DNA of 64,000 nucleotides. Source: Deinococcus budaensis. Its GTDB lineage: Bacteria > Deinococcota > Deinococci > Deinococcales > Deinococcaceae. The stretch is taken from NCBI RefSeq assembly GCF_014201885.1, contig NZ_JACHFN010000003.1:186001-250000 (forward strand), given 5' to 3'. The notes under the pieces were generated by a model. It searched no databases. It had not been told where the DNA came from and saw only the letters and a list, made by a program, of their open reading frames with translations. Position 1 is the first letter of the stretch, and every line of letters begins with the position of its first letter. This document shows, one piece after another, positions 12,284-26,824 of the stretch. The translations under genes were made by a program, and so were the position numbers.

Positions 12284-12315
12284 GGGGCCGGGGGGGCCAG
12301 CGGGGACCGGCCCCC
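12284..12315 (-). terminator. Candidate hairpin terminator after purA
   Basis: GGGGCCGG (12284-12291) and CCGGCCCC (12307-12314) form an 8-bp stem just downstream of the purA stop at 12321. There is no U-tract, so confidence is limited. Confidence 0.35.
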
Positions 12316-12320
12316 GAGGC

Positions 12321-13535
<1,215 letters not shown>

Positions 13536-13600
13536 TCAGAAGCCTCCAGCCGCGCGCTCAGACTTGCTCCTCTTCGGCGCCCGACCAACCATCCGGGGCC

Positions 13601-13627
13601 AAAAAAAAGCACGGCGCGCAGCACCGT
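13601..13627 (-). terminator. Hairpin plus U8 tract in the purA leader
   Basis: On the minus strand a 7-bp stem (13621-13627 with 13611-13617, one U-G pair) and 3-nt loop are followed by GC and eight U. It can end readthrough from the upstream E2-like gene. Because the only visible purA -10 (TACACT, 13633-13638) lies just upstream, it could instead act as an attenuator. Confidence 0.5.
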
Positions 13628-13632
13628 ACCCC

Positions 13633-13638
13633 AGTGTA
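13633..13638 (-). promoter_or_regulatory. Candidate -10 box for purA
   Basis: TACACT on the minus strand. It is the only TANNNT box I see upstream of purA within this gap. Confidence 0.4.
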
Positions 13639-13708
13639 ACCCGCTGCTCCCCCGGCCAGGGGCGGACCTGTCCAGGGGGCAGGCGGGGGAACATCCTCCG
13701 GAATGGGG

Positions 13709-13761
13709 GGGGCGCAGGGGGGGCCGCTGCCGCAGCTCTGGCCCCCCCCTCTCTGCGCCCC
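13709..13761 (-). terminator. Large GC hairpin after the E2-like gene
   Basis: GGGGCGCAG (13709-13717) pairs with CTGCGCCCC (13753-13761), continued inward by a G-run/GGCC with GGCC/C-run helix. It lies 12 nt past the stop of the E2-like gene. There is no T-run directly after it; the hairpin with U8 follows about 80 nt later. Confidence 0.4.
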
Positions 13762-13772
13762 GGCGGACGACC

Positions 13773-15266
13773 TCAGAGCACCAGGATGATCGGCTCTTCC
13801 AGCGTGGCCGCCACGCCCGCCAGGAAGCGCGCGCCCTGGGCCGGGTCCACGTCGCCGTTGAGGGTGAGGGCGGCGCGGCCTTCCTGCACGCGGCCCACGC
13901 TGAGGGTCAGGGTGTGCGGCAGGTGCAGCTCGTCGAGGTCCAGCGCGCCCGCGTCGGTCACCAGCAGGTCCGGCGTGCCGTCGTGGTCGGTGCCCAGCGC
14001 GGCCAGAGCGTCGCGCAGCCCAGCGGCCTCAACGGCCCGGGCGCGGCCCGCGAGGGTGTCCTGCACGGCTACTGACGCCAGGCCCAGCGCCCCGGCGTGG
14101 TGCCGGGCCGCGCGGGCGACCAGCAGCGCGAGCGGCACGTCTTGCCCCAGCGCGCCCGTGAGCTGGCGGCGCAGCTCGGCGGCAGGCCGCAGGTCGGCGT
14201 CGCGGCGCAAGTAGCTGCCGAACCAGACGGCGTTTTGCGGCGGGGCGGTCTGGGGCAGAGGGGCAGAGATGACGGGCGCGGCGACCAGCTCGGCCAACTC
14301 CGGCTGAGTCGGCTCCGGCTGGGTCGGCTCCGGCTGCATCGGCTCCGGCTGGGCCGCTTCGGGCAGCGCGGCCGACAGCGGCTCGGCCTCGGGCTGCGGT
14401 TCGGGACCGGTCTGGGCGGCGGGCCGATCGTCCACCTCGGGTGCCGCAAACGCCGCGACCTCGCTCCGGGGCGGCCCGGAGGCCGGCAGCTCGACCGGGG
14501 GAAGTTCCAGGTGAGACGCGGGCGCCGGGTCAGCGGCAGGCTGAAGCGGCTCGGGCGCGCTGGGCTGGGCAGGCGCCTGGTACAGCCGCGAGAGCAGGTT
14601 GCCCAGACCGCCCATCACGCCGCCCGTGGCCGCAGCGGCTGCCGGAGCAGGTGCCTCGGGGGCGGGGGCAGGGGTGGGGGCAGGGGCCGCCTGAACCGGG
14701 TTCTCCTCCGGCTCGCTGAAGCGGGGCACCGGCGCGAAGTGGCTCGGCAGGGCAAAGCCCGCCGCGCGGTCGGTCCCGGCGGCAGGTATGGCCTGGGCGG
14801 CGACCGGCTCGGCCACCTCCAGGTCGGTGGGCAGCGCGGGAATGGGGGCCACGACCTCGGGGGCCGCCGCCAGCACCGGCTCCGGCTCGTCTTCCAGCTC
14901 GAACTCCAGCGCGTCGTCCAGCAAGGTGTCGGGCAGCGAGGCGGCAGGCGCGGCCACCGGGGAGGCCGGCTGGCCGACCAGGGCCGCCAGATCGGAATCC
15001 ACGCCCGCGCTGCTGAGCATGTCCATGCTGGGCATTCCGGGCGCGAGCAGGCCGCCGCCGGGGGGCAACTCGGTGCCGGTCCACTCGGGCGGGGGCGCGT
15101 CCACCGGGGTCGCGGGGGGTTCTTCCTCGCCGCTCATGATGCGGGTGAGGTAGTTCAGGATGTCCTGCTCAACGATGAGGCCGCCCTCGCCGCTGCCGTG
15201 CAGGTGCTGCCAGTCGATCCCGTTCGCTTCCGCCAGAATTTTGGCGAGCGGAGCAATGCGTTCCAT
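13773..15266 (-). CDS. E2-like protein: peripheral subunit-binding domain plus degenerate acyltransferase domain
   Basis: A 497-residue protein. Residues 1-40 match the peripheral subunit-binding domain of 2-oxoacid dehydrogenase E2 proteins (PLAKILAEANGIDW). Residues ~45-335 are a long Pro/Ala/Glu linker with a QPEPT-type repeat. The C-terminal ~160 residues align with the E2 catalytic domain: a VGR segment, then L-N-G-D-V-D-P-A-Q-G-A-R-F-L where active E2 has DHRxxDG-A-x-x-A-x-F-L. Asn470 stands at the catalytic His position while D474 is kept. No lipoyl domain is present. It is therefore unlikely to be a working acyltransferase; a scaffold role is inference. Confidence 0.75.
   Translation of the reverse strand: MERIAPLAKILAEANGIDWQHLHGSGEGGLIVEQDILNYLTRIMSGEEEPPATPVDAPPPEWTGTELPPGGGLLAPGMPSMDMLSSAGVDSDLAALVGQPASPVAAPAASLPDTLLDDALEFELEDEPEPVLAAAPEVVAPIPALPTDLEVAEPVAAQAIPAAGTDRAAGFALPSHFAPVPRFSEPEENPVQAAPAPTPAPAPEAPAPAAAAATGGVMGGLGNLLSRLYQAPAQPSAPEPLQPAADPAPASHLELPPVELPASGPPRSEVAAFAAPEVDDRPAAQTGPEPQPEAEPLSAALPEAAQPEPMQPEPTQPEPTQPELAELVAAPVISAPLPQTAPPQNAVWFGSYLRRDADLRPAAELRRQLTGALGQDVPLALLVARAARHHAGALGLASVAVQDTLAGRARAVEAAGLRDALAALGTDHDGTPDLLVTDAGALDLDELHLPHTLTLSVGRVQEGRAALTLNGDVDPAQGARFLAGVAATLEEPIILVL
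14298..14357. repeat. 15-bp tandem repeat, four copies, coding for QPEPT
   Basis: Four near-identical 15-bp units (ctccggctgggtcgg type) encode repeated Gln-Pro-Glu-Pro-Thr/Met in the linker of the E2-like protein. Being in-frame pentapeptides, they can change in number without breaking the gene. Confidence 0.8.
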
Positions 15267-15458
15267 TCATGTCCCCCTTTGTGCGTCCCTGGTCGGGGAC
15301 CGCCGAGCACCGCCGCAGCCGTCCGTCCGGGCGTGCGTCCGTGAGCGGCTGCGCTGTGACATGAGGCACAGAGTGCCGCGCCGGGCCTGACAGGCTTCTT
15401 TCACGTGCGCGCGGGGTCCCGCGTGGCGGCGGGCGAAGAGCCGCTGGGCCGGGAATGC

Positions 15459-15464
15459 TAGTCT
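15459..15464 (+). promoter_or_regulatory. -10 box for the leucine-dehydrogenase-like gene
   Basis: TAGTCT, followed 7 nt later by an in-frame TTG (15472) and 64 nt later by the better start at 15529. Confidence 0.45.
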
Positions 15465-15528
15465 CGGGGGGTTGCCGCGCGGCGCGCCCCGAAAAAGGCG
15501 GGAGAGGCCCGCGCTGCCAGGGAGAGCC

Positions 15529-17296
<1,768 letters not shown>

Positions 17297-17449
17297 AACC
17301 CGCGCCCCCCCTCCCCCGCCCCAGGGCTTCCCTCTTTGGGAGGACGACCTGCGCCTGGGGGTGGGCGCACGCTGGCGGCGGCTTTTGCCGGCCCCCTGTG
17401 CGGCCCCCTGTGTGCCGCGTGTGCCGCCGCCCTCCTCACCCTTGCCCCC

Positions 17450-17455
17450 TAGGAT
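17450..17455 (+). promoter_or_regulatory. -10 box for the DUF5693-csaB operon
   Basis: TAGGAT ends 7 nt before the GTG at 17463. It overlaps an in-frame ATG at 17454, arguing that the real start is the GTG. Confidence 0.55.
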
Positions 17456-17462
17456 GTCTCCT

Positions 17463-19396
<1,934 letters not shown>

Positions 19397-19400
<4 letters not shown>

Positions 19401-19462
19401 CCGAGGTTCCGCTTCGGCCGGGCCAGCACCGGACGCCACGGCGCGGGCCGGAGGGCCTGTGA
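19397..19462 (+). CDS. 21-codon bridging ORF between DUF5693 gene and csaB
   Basis: ATG at 19397 overlaps the upstream TGA (ATGA), and its own TGA at 19460-19462 overlaps the csaB GTG (GTGA). The predicted peptide is Arg/Pro-rich and resembles no family. It exactly fills the gap and could pass ribosomes from the upstream gene to csaB. Whether it is translated is unknown. Confidence 0.35.
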
Positions 19463-20430
19463 GGGTCGCCGTCAGCGGTTACTACGGCTTCGGCAACACC
19501 GGGGACGAGGCGATCGCGCTGGCGATCACGCGCGAGCTGAAGCGGGCGGGGCACGCGCCGCTGCTGCTCTCGCAGACGCCCGCCGACACCGCGCGGCTGT
19601 ACGGCTGCCAGAGCGCGCCCCGGATGCACCCGCTGGGCCTGACGGGGGCGCTGGCCCGCTCGGAGGTCCTCCTCTCGGGCGGCGGCGGCCTGCTGCAAGA
19701 CAAGACGAGCGCGCGCACCCTGACCTACTACCTGGGCGTGATCCGGCTGGCGCGGCTGCTGGGCAAGCGGGTGGTCGTGTTCAACCAGAGCGTGGGACCG
19801 CTGAGCGAGGCGGGCGGGCGCAAGGTCGCCTCGGCCCTGCGGGGCGTGCGCGTGATCGTGCGCGACCGCGCCAGCCTGGAAACGCTGCGGGCGCTGGGGC
19901 TGGAGGGCGAACTCGGCGGCGATCCGGCCTTGCTGCTCACGCCCACCCCTGGCCCCACGCCCGACCCCGCCCAGGTGATCGTCGCCCCGCGCGGGGACGT
20001 GACCGGGGCCGCCGAGGGGCTGCGCGAGGTCGTCCGCCGCCTGCGGGAGGAAGGCCGCCGGGTGACCGCCCTGAGCTTCATGCCGGACCACGACGACGCG
20101 GCCGCGCGCGCCCTGGGCGCCGACACGGTCCTGAGCACCCGCGACCCGCAAGAAGCGCTGGACGCCATCGCCGCTTCGGGCTTCGTGATCGGAGTACGGC
20201 TGCACGCGGTGATCCTGGCCGCCGCCGCCGGAGTGCCATTCGCGGGGGTCGCCTACGATCCCAAGGTCGCGGGCTTCTGCGCCGACGCGGGCGCGCCCAC
20301 CCAGCCGGTCGCGCTGGACCCGCAGGCGCTGACGGCCCAGGCCCTGGCGCGCACCTCGCCCGACTGGGCGGCGGTGGCCGAGATGAAGGCGCGGGCGGCA
20401 GGGAGCTTCGCGCGGGCGCTGGGCCGCTAG
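19459..20430 (+). CDS. csaB: CsaB polysaccharide pyruvyl transferase
   Basis: A 323-residue member of the pyruvyltransferase family, with an N-terminal SGYYGFGNTGDE motif and a GGGGLLQD motif near residue 75. CsaB adds pyruvate from PEP to cell-wall polysaccharide, which lets SLH domains of S-layer proteins bind; this is established for Bacillus and, as I recall, Thermus. The GTG start has GGAGG 6 nt upstream and overlaps a short bridging ORF. It is in an operon with the DUF5693 membrane protein and is closed by a perfect 10-bp hairpin. Confidence 0.92.
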   Translation: MRVAVSGYYGFGNTGDEAIALAITRELKRAGHAPLLLSQTPADTARLYGCQSAPRMHPLGLTGALARSEVLLSGGGGLLQDKTSARTLTYYLGVIRLARLLGKRVVVFNQSVGPLSEAGGRKVASALRGVRVIVRDRASLETLRALGLEGELGGDPALLLTPTPGPTPDPAQVIVAPRGDVTGAAEGLREVVRRLREEGRRVTALSFMPDHDDAAARALGADTVLSTRDPQEALDAIAASGFVIGVRLHAVILAAAAGVPFAGVAYDPKVAGFCADAGAPTQPVALDPQALTAQALARTSPDWAAVAEMKARAAGSFARALGR

Positions 20431-20442
20431 AGGCCCGCCGAC

Positions 20443-20473
20443 AGCGGCGGCCCGTGCTCAGGCCGCCGCTTTG
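20443..20473. terminator. Terminator between csaB and the thioesterase gene
   Basis: AGCGGCGGCC (20443-20452) and GGCCGCCGCT (20461-20470) form a perfect 10-bp stem followed by TTG. It separates two convergent genes. Confidence 0.6.
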
Positions 20474-20481
20474 TCCTGCCC

Positions 20482-20949
<468 letters not shown>

Positions 20950-20956
20950 GGGAGGA

Positions 20957-20962
20957 AGGATA
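20957..20962 (-). promoter_or_regulatory. -10 box for leaderless thioesterase
   Basis: TATCCT on the minus strand, 7 nt before the ATG at 20949. Confidence 0.55.
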
Positions 20963-20965
20963 GGC

Positions 20966-21685
20966 CTACATGCCGAAGCGGCGCACGGTGCGCTCGGCCT
21001 CAACGCGGTCGGGGTCATAGGGGACGCATTGCTCAGGCTGGCCGTACTCCAGCTTGTAACGGTACACCTCGACCACGAGGTCGGAGCGCCCGTCGCCGTT
21101 CACGTCCTGTTTGCGCCAGTCACCCAGGCGGGTCTGCGTGGTCCGGCCCCCGGTGCAAGGCCGCGAGGAGCCGTCCAGCAGCGTCTTCAAGTGGGTCCGC
21201 TTTGCATCGGCGGTGACAAGGTACAGGCCGACGCCATACATGTTCATGCCGTTTTCGCGGCAGGCCAGTTGATCGCGGCCGTCGAAGCGGCGGAACTTCA
21301 GGCACTCGCTGGGGAAGACGCCGGGCGTGTGGTGAAGGGCCTTCCAGCGCCCGCCCGTGCGGCGCAGCAGGGTGGTGCCGTCGCAGGCGTCGCTCTCGGC
21401 GGAGCAGAGGGTCAGCAGCACTTCCTGGGCGCCAGGGCGGGTGAAACTGCCGTAGGCGACGTTGACGGGAACGCGGCGGTTGGCGGCCGGAACCCCCGCA
21501 CCGTTCTGGCCGATGGGCAAAAACTCTACCTGGCAGTCCGGGCGGCCCTCGCAGGAGGCGGTCAGGAACACGCGGGCCTCGTGGGCATTCGCCGGGCGGG
21601 TGTCGGACTTCACGGGCGCTCCCCAGGTCGGGGCGTCCCAGGCGGGGAGGCTCAGGGAAGTGAGGGTCAGCAGAGTGGTCAGCAT
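20966..21685 (-). CDS. Secreted protein of unknown function with a DxNGDGxSD motif
   Basis: A 239-residue protein with a short N-terminal hydrophobic signal and at least eight cysteines (for example ASCEGRPDC, LCSAESDAC), suggesting a disulfide-bonded exported protein. Near the C-terminus QDVNGDGRSDLVVE has the look of a calcium-binding FG-GAP/VCBS element. The family is not recognised beyond that. The gene is leaderless (TACGCT 5 nt upstream). Confidence 0.7.
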   Translation of the reverse strand: MLTTLLTLTSLSLPAWDAPTWGAPVKSDTRPANAHEARVFLTASCEGRPDCQVEFLPIGQNGAGVPAANRRVPVNVAYGSFTRPGAQEVLLTLCSAESDACDGTTLLRRTGGRWKALHHTPGVFPSECLKFRRFDGRDQLACRENGMNMYGVGLYLVTADAKRTHLKTLLDGSSRPCTGGRTTQTRLGDWRKQDVNGDGRSDLVVEVYRYKLEYGQPEQCVPYDPDRVEAERTVRRFGM

Positions 21686-21690
21686 GTCTC

Positions 21691-21696
21691 AGCGTA
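21691..21696 (-). promoter_or_regulatory. -10 box for the secreted protein gene
   Basis: TACGCT on the minus strand, 5 nt before the ATG at 21685. Confidence 0.5.
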
Positions 21697-21718
21697 GGCG
21701 GGCGCGGTGACGGGCCGC

Positions 21719-22669
<951 letters not shown>

Positions 22670-22675
22670 GGGGGG

Positions 22676-22681
22676 AGGATA
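22676..22681 (-). promoter_or_regulatory. -10 box for leaderless G3E GTPase
   Basis: TATCCT on the minus strand, 6 nt before the ATG at 22669. Confidence 0.55.
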
Positions 22682-22751
22682 GGACACCCCCACCCTCCCC
22701 CACCGGGGGCACCGTCTCTGTGGGACGGCTGTCAGATGGCCCTGTCTAGGG

Positions 22752-22769
22752 TGATCACAGCCTGATCAC
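22752..22769. promoter_or_regulatory. Two TGATCAC boxes 11 bp apart, candidate operator
   Basis: TGATCAC occurs at 22752-22758 and 22763-22769, exactly one helical turn apart, in the divergent gap between the GTPase and GGDEF genes. A TAGGGT box at 22747-22752 adjoins the first copy. The regulator is unknown. Confidence 0.35.
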
Positions 22770-22846
22770 ACCTGGCTCTCCCCGGCGTTCCTCACGTCCG
22801 GCGGTCGGTGGGCGGCGCGGCGCCGGTCTGGCGGCGGGGAGGGACC

Positions 22847-24022
22847 ATGCACGCAGAACCAGGGACCGCCGATGCGCACCGCCGGGGCCGGGCGCGGGGA
22901 GGGGCGGAGACGGGGCAGCCCGCCGCTCCCCCGACCGGCGACTTTTCCATCTTCACGCCGGGGTACGTCCGGTCGCTGGACCGGGCCTTTCGGCGCATCT
23001 TTCCCGCCATGGGCGTGGCCGAACTGCTGCGGGCCGCGCTGGAATGGCAGGCCCACCCGCTGGACGCCTGGCTCAATGCGGCCTTTGGGGCGGTGTTCCT
23101 GGCGGGTGCCCTGGGGCTGAGGCTGCACCGCTCCGCGCTGACGGTGATTCGGGGGGCCTTCCTGCTGGCCTGCGCGGTCGCGCTGAGCTTCTACGTCCTC
23201 TCCTACGCGCTGCTGCCGCCCGGGCTGGCCGCTGCCGAGACGGGGTACGTCCTCGCCGGGCACTACATGTACCTGCTGTACGTGCTGATGCTGCTGTGCT
23301 GGCTGCTCTTTCCGCCCCCCTGGGCCTCGCGCGTGGCGCTGACCCTCTTGCTCGCCAGCCTGCTGCTGGGGCTGCTCGCCAGCGGGCTGGCCCTCTCGGA
23401 AGGCCGCGCGACCCTGACCGGCGTGCTGAATTACGGGCTGCACCACGCCCTCGTCGGCGGAAGCTTGTACGTGCTCCTCGGCGTGTTCACGGCGGTGTAC
23501 GCCCGGCAGGCCCGGCTGGAGCGCGACCGCGCCCGCCTGAGCCGCGACGCCCTGACCGATCCGCTGACCGGGCTGGCCAACCGCCGGGCCTTTGACGCCG
23601 CGCTGGAGCGCGAGGTGCAGGCCAGCCACGCTCCCGGCCGCCCCCTGAGTCTGGTCACGCTGGACGTGGACCATTTCAAGGCCGTCAACGACACCCACGG
23701 ACACGATGCGGGCGACCGGGTGCTGATGGAGCTGGCCGCGCTCCTGCGGCAGCAGGTCCGCGCCAGCGACCTGCCCGCCCGCTGGGGCGGCGAGGAGTTC
23801 GCCTGGTTGCTGCCGGGCGCCCCGGCGGCGGCGGCCGTGCGCACGGCCGAGCGGCTGCGCGTGGCCGCCGGGTCCCACGACTTCGGCTGCGGGCGCCTGA
23901 CGGTCAGCCTCGGCGCGGCCACCCTGCGCCCCGGCGAGTCGGGCGCGGAGCTGTTCGCGCGGGCCGATGGGGCGCTCTACCGCGCCAAGCAGTCGGGCCG
24001 CAACCGGGTCGAGGTGGGCTGA
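22847..24022 (+). CDS. Membrane diguanylate cyclase (GGDEF)
   Basis: A 391-residue protein. After a low-complexity N-terminus and a helix, about six membrane segments occupy residues ~70-215, followed by a linker helix and a GGDEF domain (about 225-390). The active-site motif is GGEEF at 314-318, so c-di-GMP synthesis is expected. No RxxD inhibitory site was identified with confidence. The ATG at 22847 follows a GGGAGGG ribosome site. The promoter gap upstream holds two TGATCAC repeats. The membrane sensor domain is not a family I can name. Confidence 0.9.
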   Translation: MHAEPGTADAHRRGRARGGAETGQPAAPPTGDFSIFTPGYVRSLDRAFRRIFPAMGVAELLRAALEWQAHPLDAWLNAAFGAVFLAGALGLRLHRSALTVIRGAFLLACAVALSFYVLSYALLPPGLAAAETGYVLAGHYMYLLYVLMLLCWLLFPPPWASRVALTLLLASLLLGLLASGLALSEGRATLTGVLNYGLHHALVGGSLYVLLGVFTAVYARQARLERDRARLSRDALTDPLTGLANRRAFDAALEREVQASHAPGRPLSLVTLDVDHFKAVNDTHGHDAGDRVLMELAALLRQQVRASDLPARWGGEEFAWLLPGAPAAAAVRTAERLRVAAGSHDFGCGRLTVSLGAATLRPGESGAELFARADGALYRAKQSGRNRVEVG

Positions 24023-24114
24023 CAGGGACGTGTTCGGGGGGAGGGTCAAAGCCCCGGCCTGCGCCGCGCCGCCGCCTGCCCCCCACCCCCGACCCCGCCA
24101 CGCACGGCCCCGGC

Positions 24115-25911
24115 GTGACCCGCCGCCTCTACGGGCTGCTCACGCCCTACCGCCGCACGGTGGGGCTGGGATTGATGCTCCTCGTGGGCAGCGTGGCGGC
24201 CGAGCTGTACCCGCCGCTGGTCTGGATTCGGGTGGTGGACCAGGGGATTCCGGCGCGCGACTGGACCTTGATCGGGGGGCAGCTCGCCCTGCTCGTCGGG
24301 GTGTTCGGGCTGCAACAGCTCCTCTCGGCGTGGCGCGGGCTGCTGCTGGAGCGGGCGGGGCAGCAGCTCACGCTGGACCTGCGCCTGAGCGTGTACCGCA
24401 AGCTTCAGGGCCAGTCCGCGAGCTACTTCGAGGCGCAGCGCACCGGGGACCTGATCGCCCGCGTGACCGGGGACGTGGACGCCCTGCAGGACGTGCTGGT
24501 GCGCGGGACCGACGCGGTGCTGGCGAACGCCCTGCGGCTGATCGGCGTGGTCGCCATCTTCATCGCGCTGCAACCGCTCCTGGGGGTGCTGGTCACGCTG
24601 CCGATGCTCGCCGTCGCGCTGATGCTGCGGCGCTACGCCCGCACGGTGCGGCCCGCCTACCGCGCGGCGCGGACGCGGCTGGGGGACCTCACGGCGCTGA
24701 TCGCAGACCGCCTCGCGGGGGTGCGGGTGGTGCAAGGCTCCGCGCGGGAGGGGACGGAGGAGCGCAAAGTGGCGGCGCTCGCGGGCGAGTTGTACGCCGA
24801 ACAGGTCAAGGCGGTCGTCCTGCGCAACCGCGCCTTTCCGCTGGCCCGCTTCGTGGCGAACTTCGGCAACGTCTTGATGCTGGGGGGCGGCGCGTGGCTG
24901 ATTCTGGCCGGGCAGTTCACGCTGGGCGGGCTGCTGGCCTACCGGGGCTACGGGCGCTACTTCTACGGCCCGATCGACGACCTCGTGAACATCGGGGACC
25001 TGCTGCAACGCGCCGAGGCGAGCGGGCGGCGGGTCTTCGAGGTGCTGGACGCGCCCGTGGCGGTGGCCGAATCGCCCGGTGCTCAGCCCCTCCCCGAACC
25101 CGCGCGGGGAGAAGTGCGCTTCGAGGGCGTGACCTTCGGCTACGACCCCGCCCGGCCGGTGCTGCGGGACGTGACGCTGACCCTTCCGGCCGGGCAGCGG
25201 GTGGCGGTGCTGGGGGCGTCGGGGGCGGGCAAAAGCACGATGCTCTCGCTGGTGCCGCGCGGGCATGATCCCCTGGAAGGCCGAGTGCTGCTGGACGGGG
25301 TGGACGTGCGCGACCTGACCCTGGCGAGCCTGCGCACCCACGCCGCCGCCATGCCGCAGGACACCTGCCTCTTTCACGACACGGTGCTGGAGAACGTGCG
25401 CTACGCCCGCCCCGACGCCAGCCCGCAGGAGGTCGAGGCCGCGCTGGAGGCCGCCTACGCCCTGGAGTTCGTGCGGGCGCTGCCGCAGGGCCTCGACACG
25501 CTGGTGGGCGAACGCGGGGTGAGGCTCAGCGGCGGCCAGCGCCAGCGCCTCGCCATCGCGCGGACGCTGCTGGCGCGGCCCACGGTCCTCCTGCTGGACG
25601 AGCCGACGAGCGCCGTGGACGCCGAGAGCGAAGCCGTCGTGGTGGCGGCCCTGGGGCGGTTGATGCGCGGGCGAACGGCCCTGATCGTGACCCACCGCCT
25701 CAGCCTCGCGCGGACCTCCGACCGGGTGCTGGTGCTTGACGGGGGGCGCATTGTGGAGGACGGCCCACCCGACGTGTTGCGGGCGCGGGGCGGCGCCTAT
25801 GCCGCGCTGGAACGGGCCGCGCGGGGACTGGACGGCACGCTGCCCGGTGAGTGGCCGGACGACCTGTCGCTGCCTGCCGAACCCCTCCTGCGGCTTCCGT
25901 CCGATTCCTGA
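24115..25911 (+). CDS. ABC transporter, fused permease-ATPase exporter
   Basis: A 598-residue half-transporter of the ABCB/MsbA type. About six membrane helices occupy residues 1-300, followed by a nucleotide-binding domain with Walker A GASGAGKST (367-375), signature LSGGQ (471-475), Walker B ending D495-E496 and an H-loop in VTHRLS. It should work as a homodimer unless an unseen partner exists. The substrate (lipid, drug or peptide) cannot be read from sequence. The GTG at 24115 is the first plausible start; no clear ribosome site or -10 box precedes it. Confidence 0.9.
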   Translation: MTRRLYGLLTPYRRTVGLGLMLLVGSVAAELYPPLVWIRVVDQGIPARDWTLIGGQLALLVGVFGLQQLLSAWRGLLLERAGQQLTLDLRLSVYRKLQGQSASYFEAQRTGDLIARVTGDVDALQDVLVRGTDAVLANALRLIGVVAIFIALQPLLGVLVTLPMLAVALMLRRYARTVRPAYRAARTRLGDLTALIADRLAGVRVVQGSAREGTEERKVAALAGELYAEQVKAVVLRNRAFPLARFVANFGNVLMLGGGAWLILAGQFTLGGLLAYRGYGRYFYGPIDDLVNIGDLLQRAEASGRRVFEVLDAPVAVAESPGAQPLPEPARGEVRFEGVTFGYDPARPVLRDVTLTLPAGQRVAVLGASGAGKSTMLSLVPRGHDPLEGRVLLDGVDVRDLTLASLRTHAAAMPQDTCLFHDTVLENVRYARPDASPQEVEAALEAAYALEFVRALPQGLDTLVGERGVRLSGGQRQRLAIARTLLARPTVLLLDEPTSAVDAESEAVVVAALGRLMRGRTALIVTHRLSLARTSDRVLVLDGGRIVEDGPPDVLRARGGAYAALERAARGLDGTLPGEWPDDLSLPAEPLLRLPSDS

Positions 25912-25991
25912 ACCGTCGGTGCTCTCCCGGCGGTCGATCCGGCTCCCGACCTCCGTCCTCGTTCCTGCCCACTTAGCCCCGCAGCTCCACG

Positions 25992-26019
25992 GGGCCGCCC
26001 GGCTTTCCGGGCGCGGCCC
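25992..26019. terminator. Strong GC hairpin between convergent genes
   Basis: GGGCCGCCCGG (25992-26002), a CTTT loop and CCGGGCGCGGCCC (26007-26019, one bulged base) lie between the ABC gene and the small membrane gene. There is no U-tract, but the stem is very stable. Confidence 0.45.
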
Positions 26020-26055
26020 ACGCTGCAATCAGACTCCGGGCAACCAGCCTCCGGC

Positions 26056-26325
26056 TCAGCGCGGAGTGAGCGCCCCGATCATCCCGGTGGCGATCAGGGC
26101 CGCCGTCCCCAGCCCCAGCACGACGAACCACGCGGGCGCCCGGCCCCGGTGGGCAGCATTCGCCGCCGACCACGCGACCCGCAGGTTCACCAGCGCGAAG
26201 ACCAGCAAAAAGGCGTCCAGCGCGTCCACGCTGCGCCCGCCTCCGATACTCCAGGGATACGACACGAAGAAGGTCAGCCCCGCCAGCGCGAGCGCGACCA
26301 CGAGTTGGGGGGCGTAGGGAGGCAC
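26056..26325 (-). CDS. Small three-helix membrane protein, unknown
   Basis: An 89-residue protein with three predicted membrane segments (about 7-24, 36-53 and 66-86). The family is not recognised. It starts at a GTG with GAGGAG 6 nt upstream, 10 nt after the flavin reductase stop, so the two are very likely cotranscribed. Confidence 0.6.
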   Translation of the reverse strand: MPPYAPQLVVALALAGLTFFVSYPWSIGGGRSVDALDAFLLVFALVNLRVAWSAANAAHRGRAPAWFVVLGLGTAALIATGMIGALTPR

Positions 26326-26335
26326 CGGGCGCTCC

Positions 26336-26824
26336 TCAGCCCAGCTCGTGATACTGGCCCCGGAAGTAGACCAGCGGATCGTCGTCGGTGTAGCGGGCGT
26401 ACTCGACCAGCCCCAGGTAGAGGGTATGGTCGCCCGCCGGGATGACCTGCTGCTTGCGGCACACCAGTTGCGCCACGCTCCCGCCGATCAGCGGCAGGCC
26501 CTCGTGGGTGAACCACGGCACCGCCTCCTCCGGCCCGGGCCGCCCCGCAAAGTGGTCGCTGAGGTGGCGCTGCGCGAGGCTGAGCACGCTCACACCGAAG
26601 CGGGTCACGTCCTCCCGCCCCAGCAGCCCGTGCATCTGCGCGCGGTGGTCCACGCTCACCAGAATCAGGGGCGGCGTCAGGCTCACCGACACGAAGGCGC
26701 TGGCCGTCATGCCCCGGCGTTCCCCGCCGTCCTGCGCCGTGATGACCGTCACGCCGCTGGCAAAACGCCCCAGTGTCTGCCGGAACTCGTAAGGGGGAAT
26801 GCCTTCGTGAACGGGGTCAGTCAT
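26336..26824 (-). CDS. Flavin reductase domain protein
   Basis: A 162-residue FMN-binding split-barrel protein of the flavin reductase (HpaC/ActVB-like) family. The N-terminal RFASGVTVITA and MTASAFVSVSLTPP segments are diagnostic. Such enzymes supply reduced flavin to a monooxygenase or act alone with NAD(P)H; no monooxygenase is nearby. It is leaderless: TACACT (26832-26837, minus) ends 7 nt before the ATG at 26824. Confidence 0.88.
   Translation of the reverse strand: MTDPVHEGIPPYEFRQTLGRFASGVTVITAQDGGERRGMTASAFVSVSLTPPLILVSVDHRAQMHGLLGREDVTRFGVSVLSLAQRHLSDHFAGRPGPEEAVPWFTHEGLPLIGGSVAQLVCRKQQVIPAGDHTLYLGLVEYARYTDDDPLVYFRGQYHELG

Noticed and set aside
15472..15528. TTG start of the leucine-dehydrogenase-like gene 19 codons upstream
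   Set aside because: The -10 spacing fits, but the added residues are Arg/Pro-rich and unlike the family, and ATG 15529 has a good AGGGAG site.
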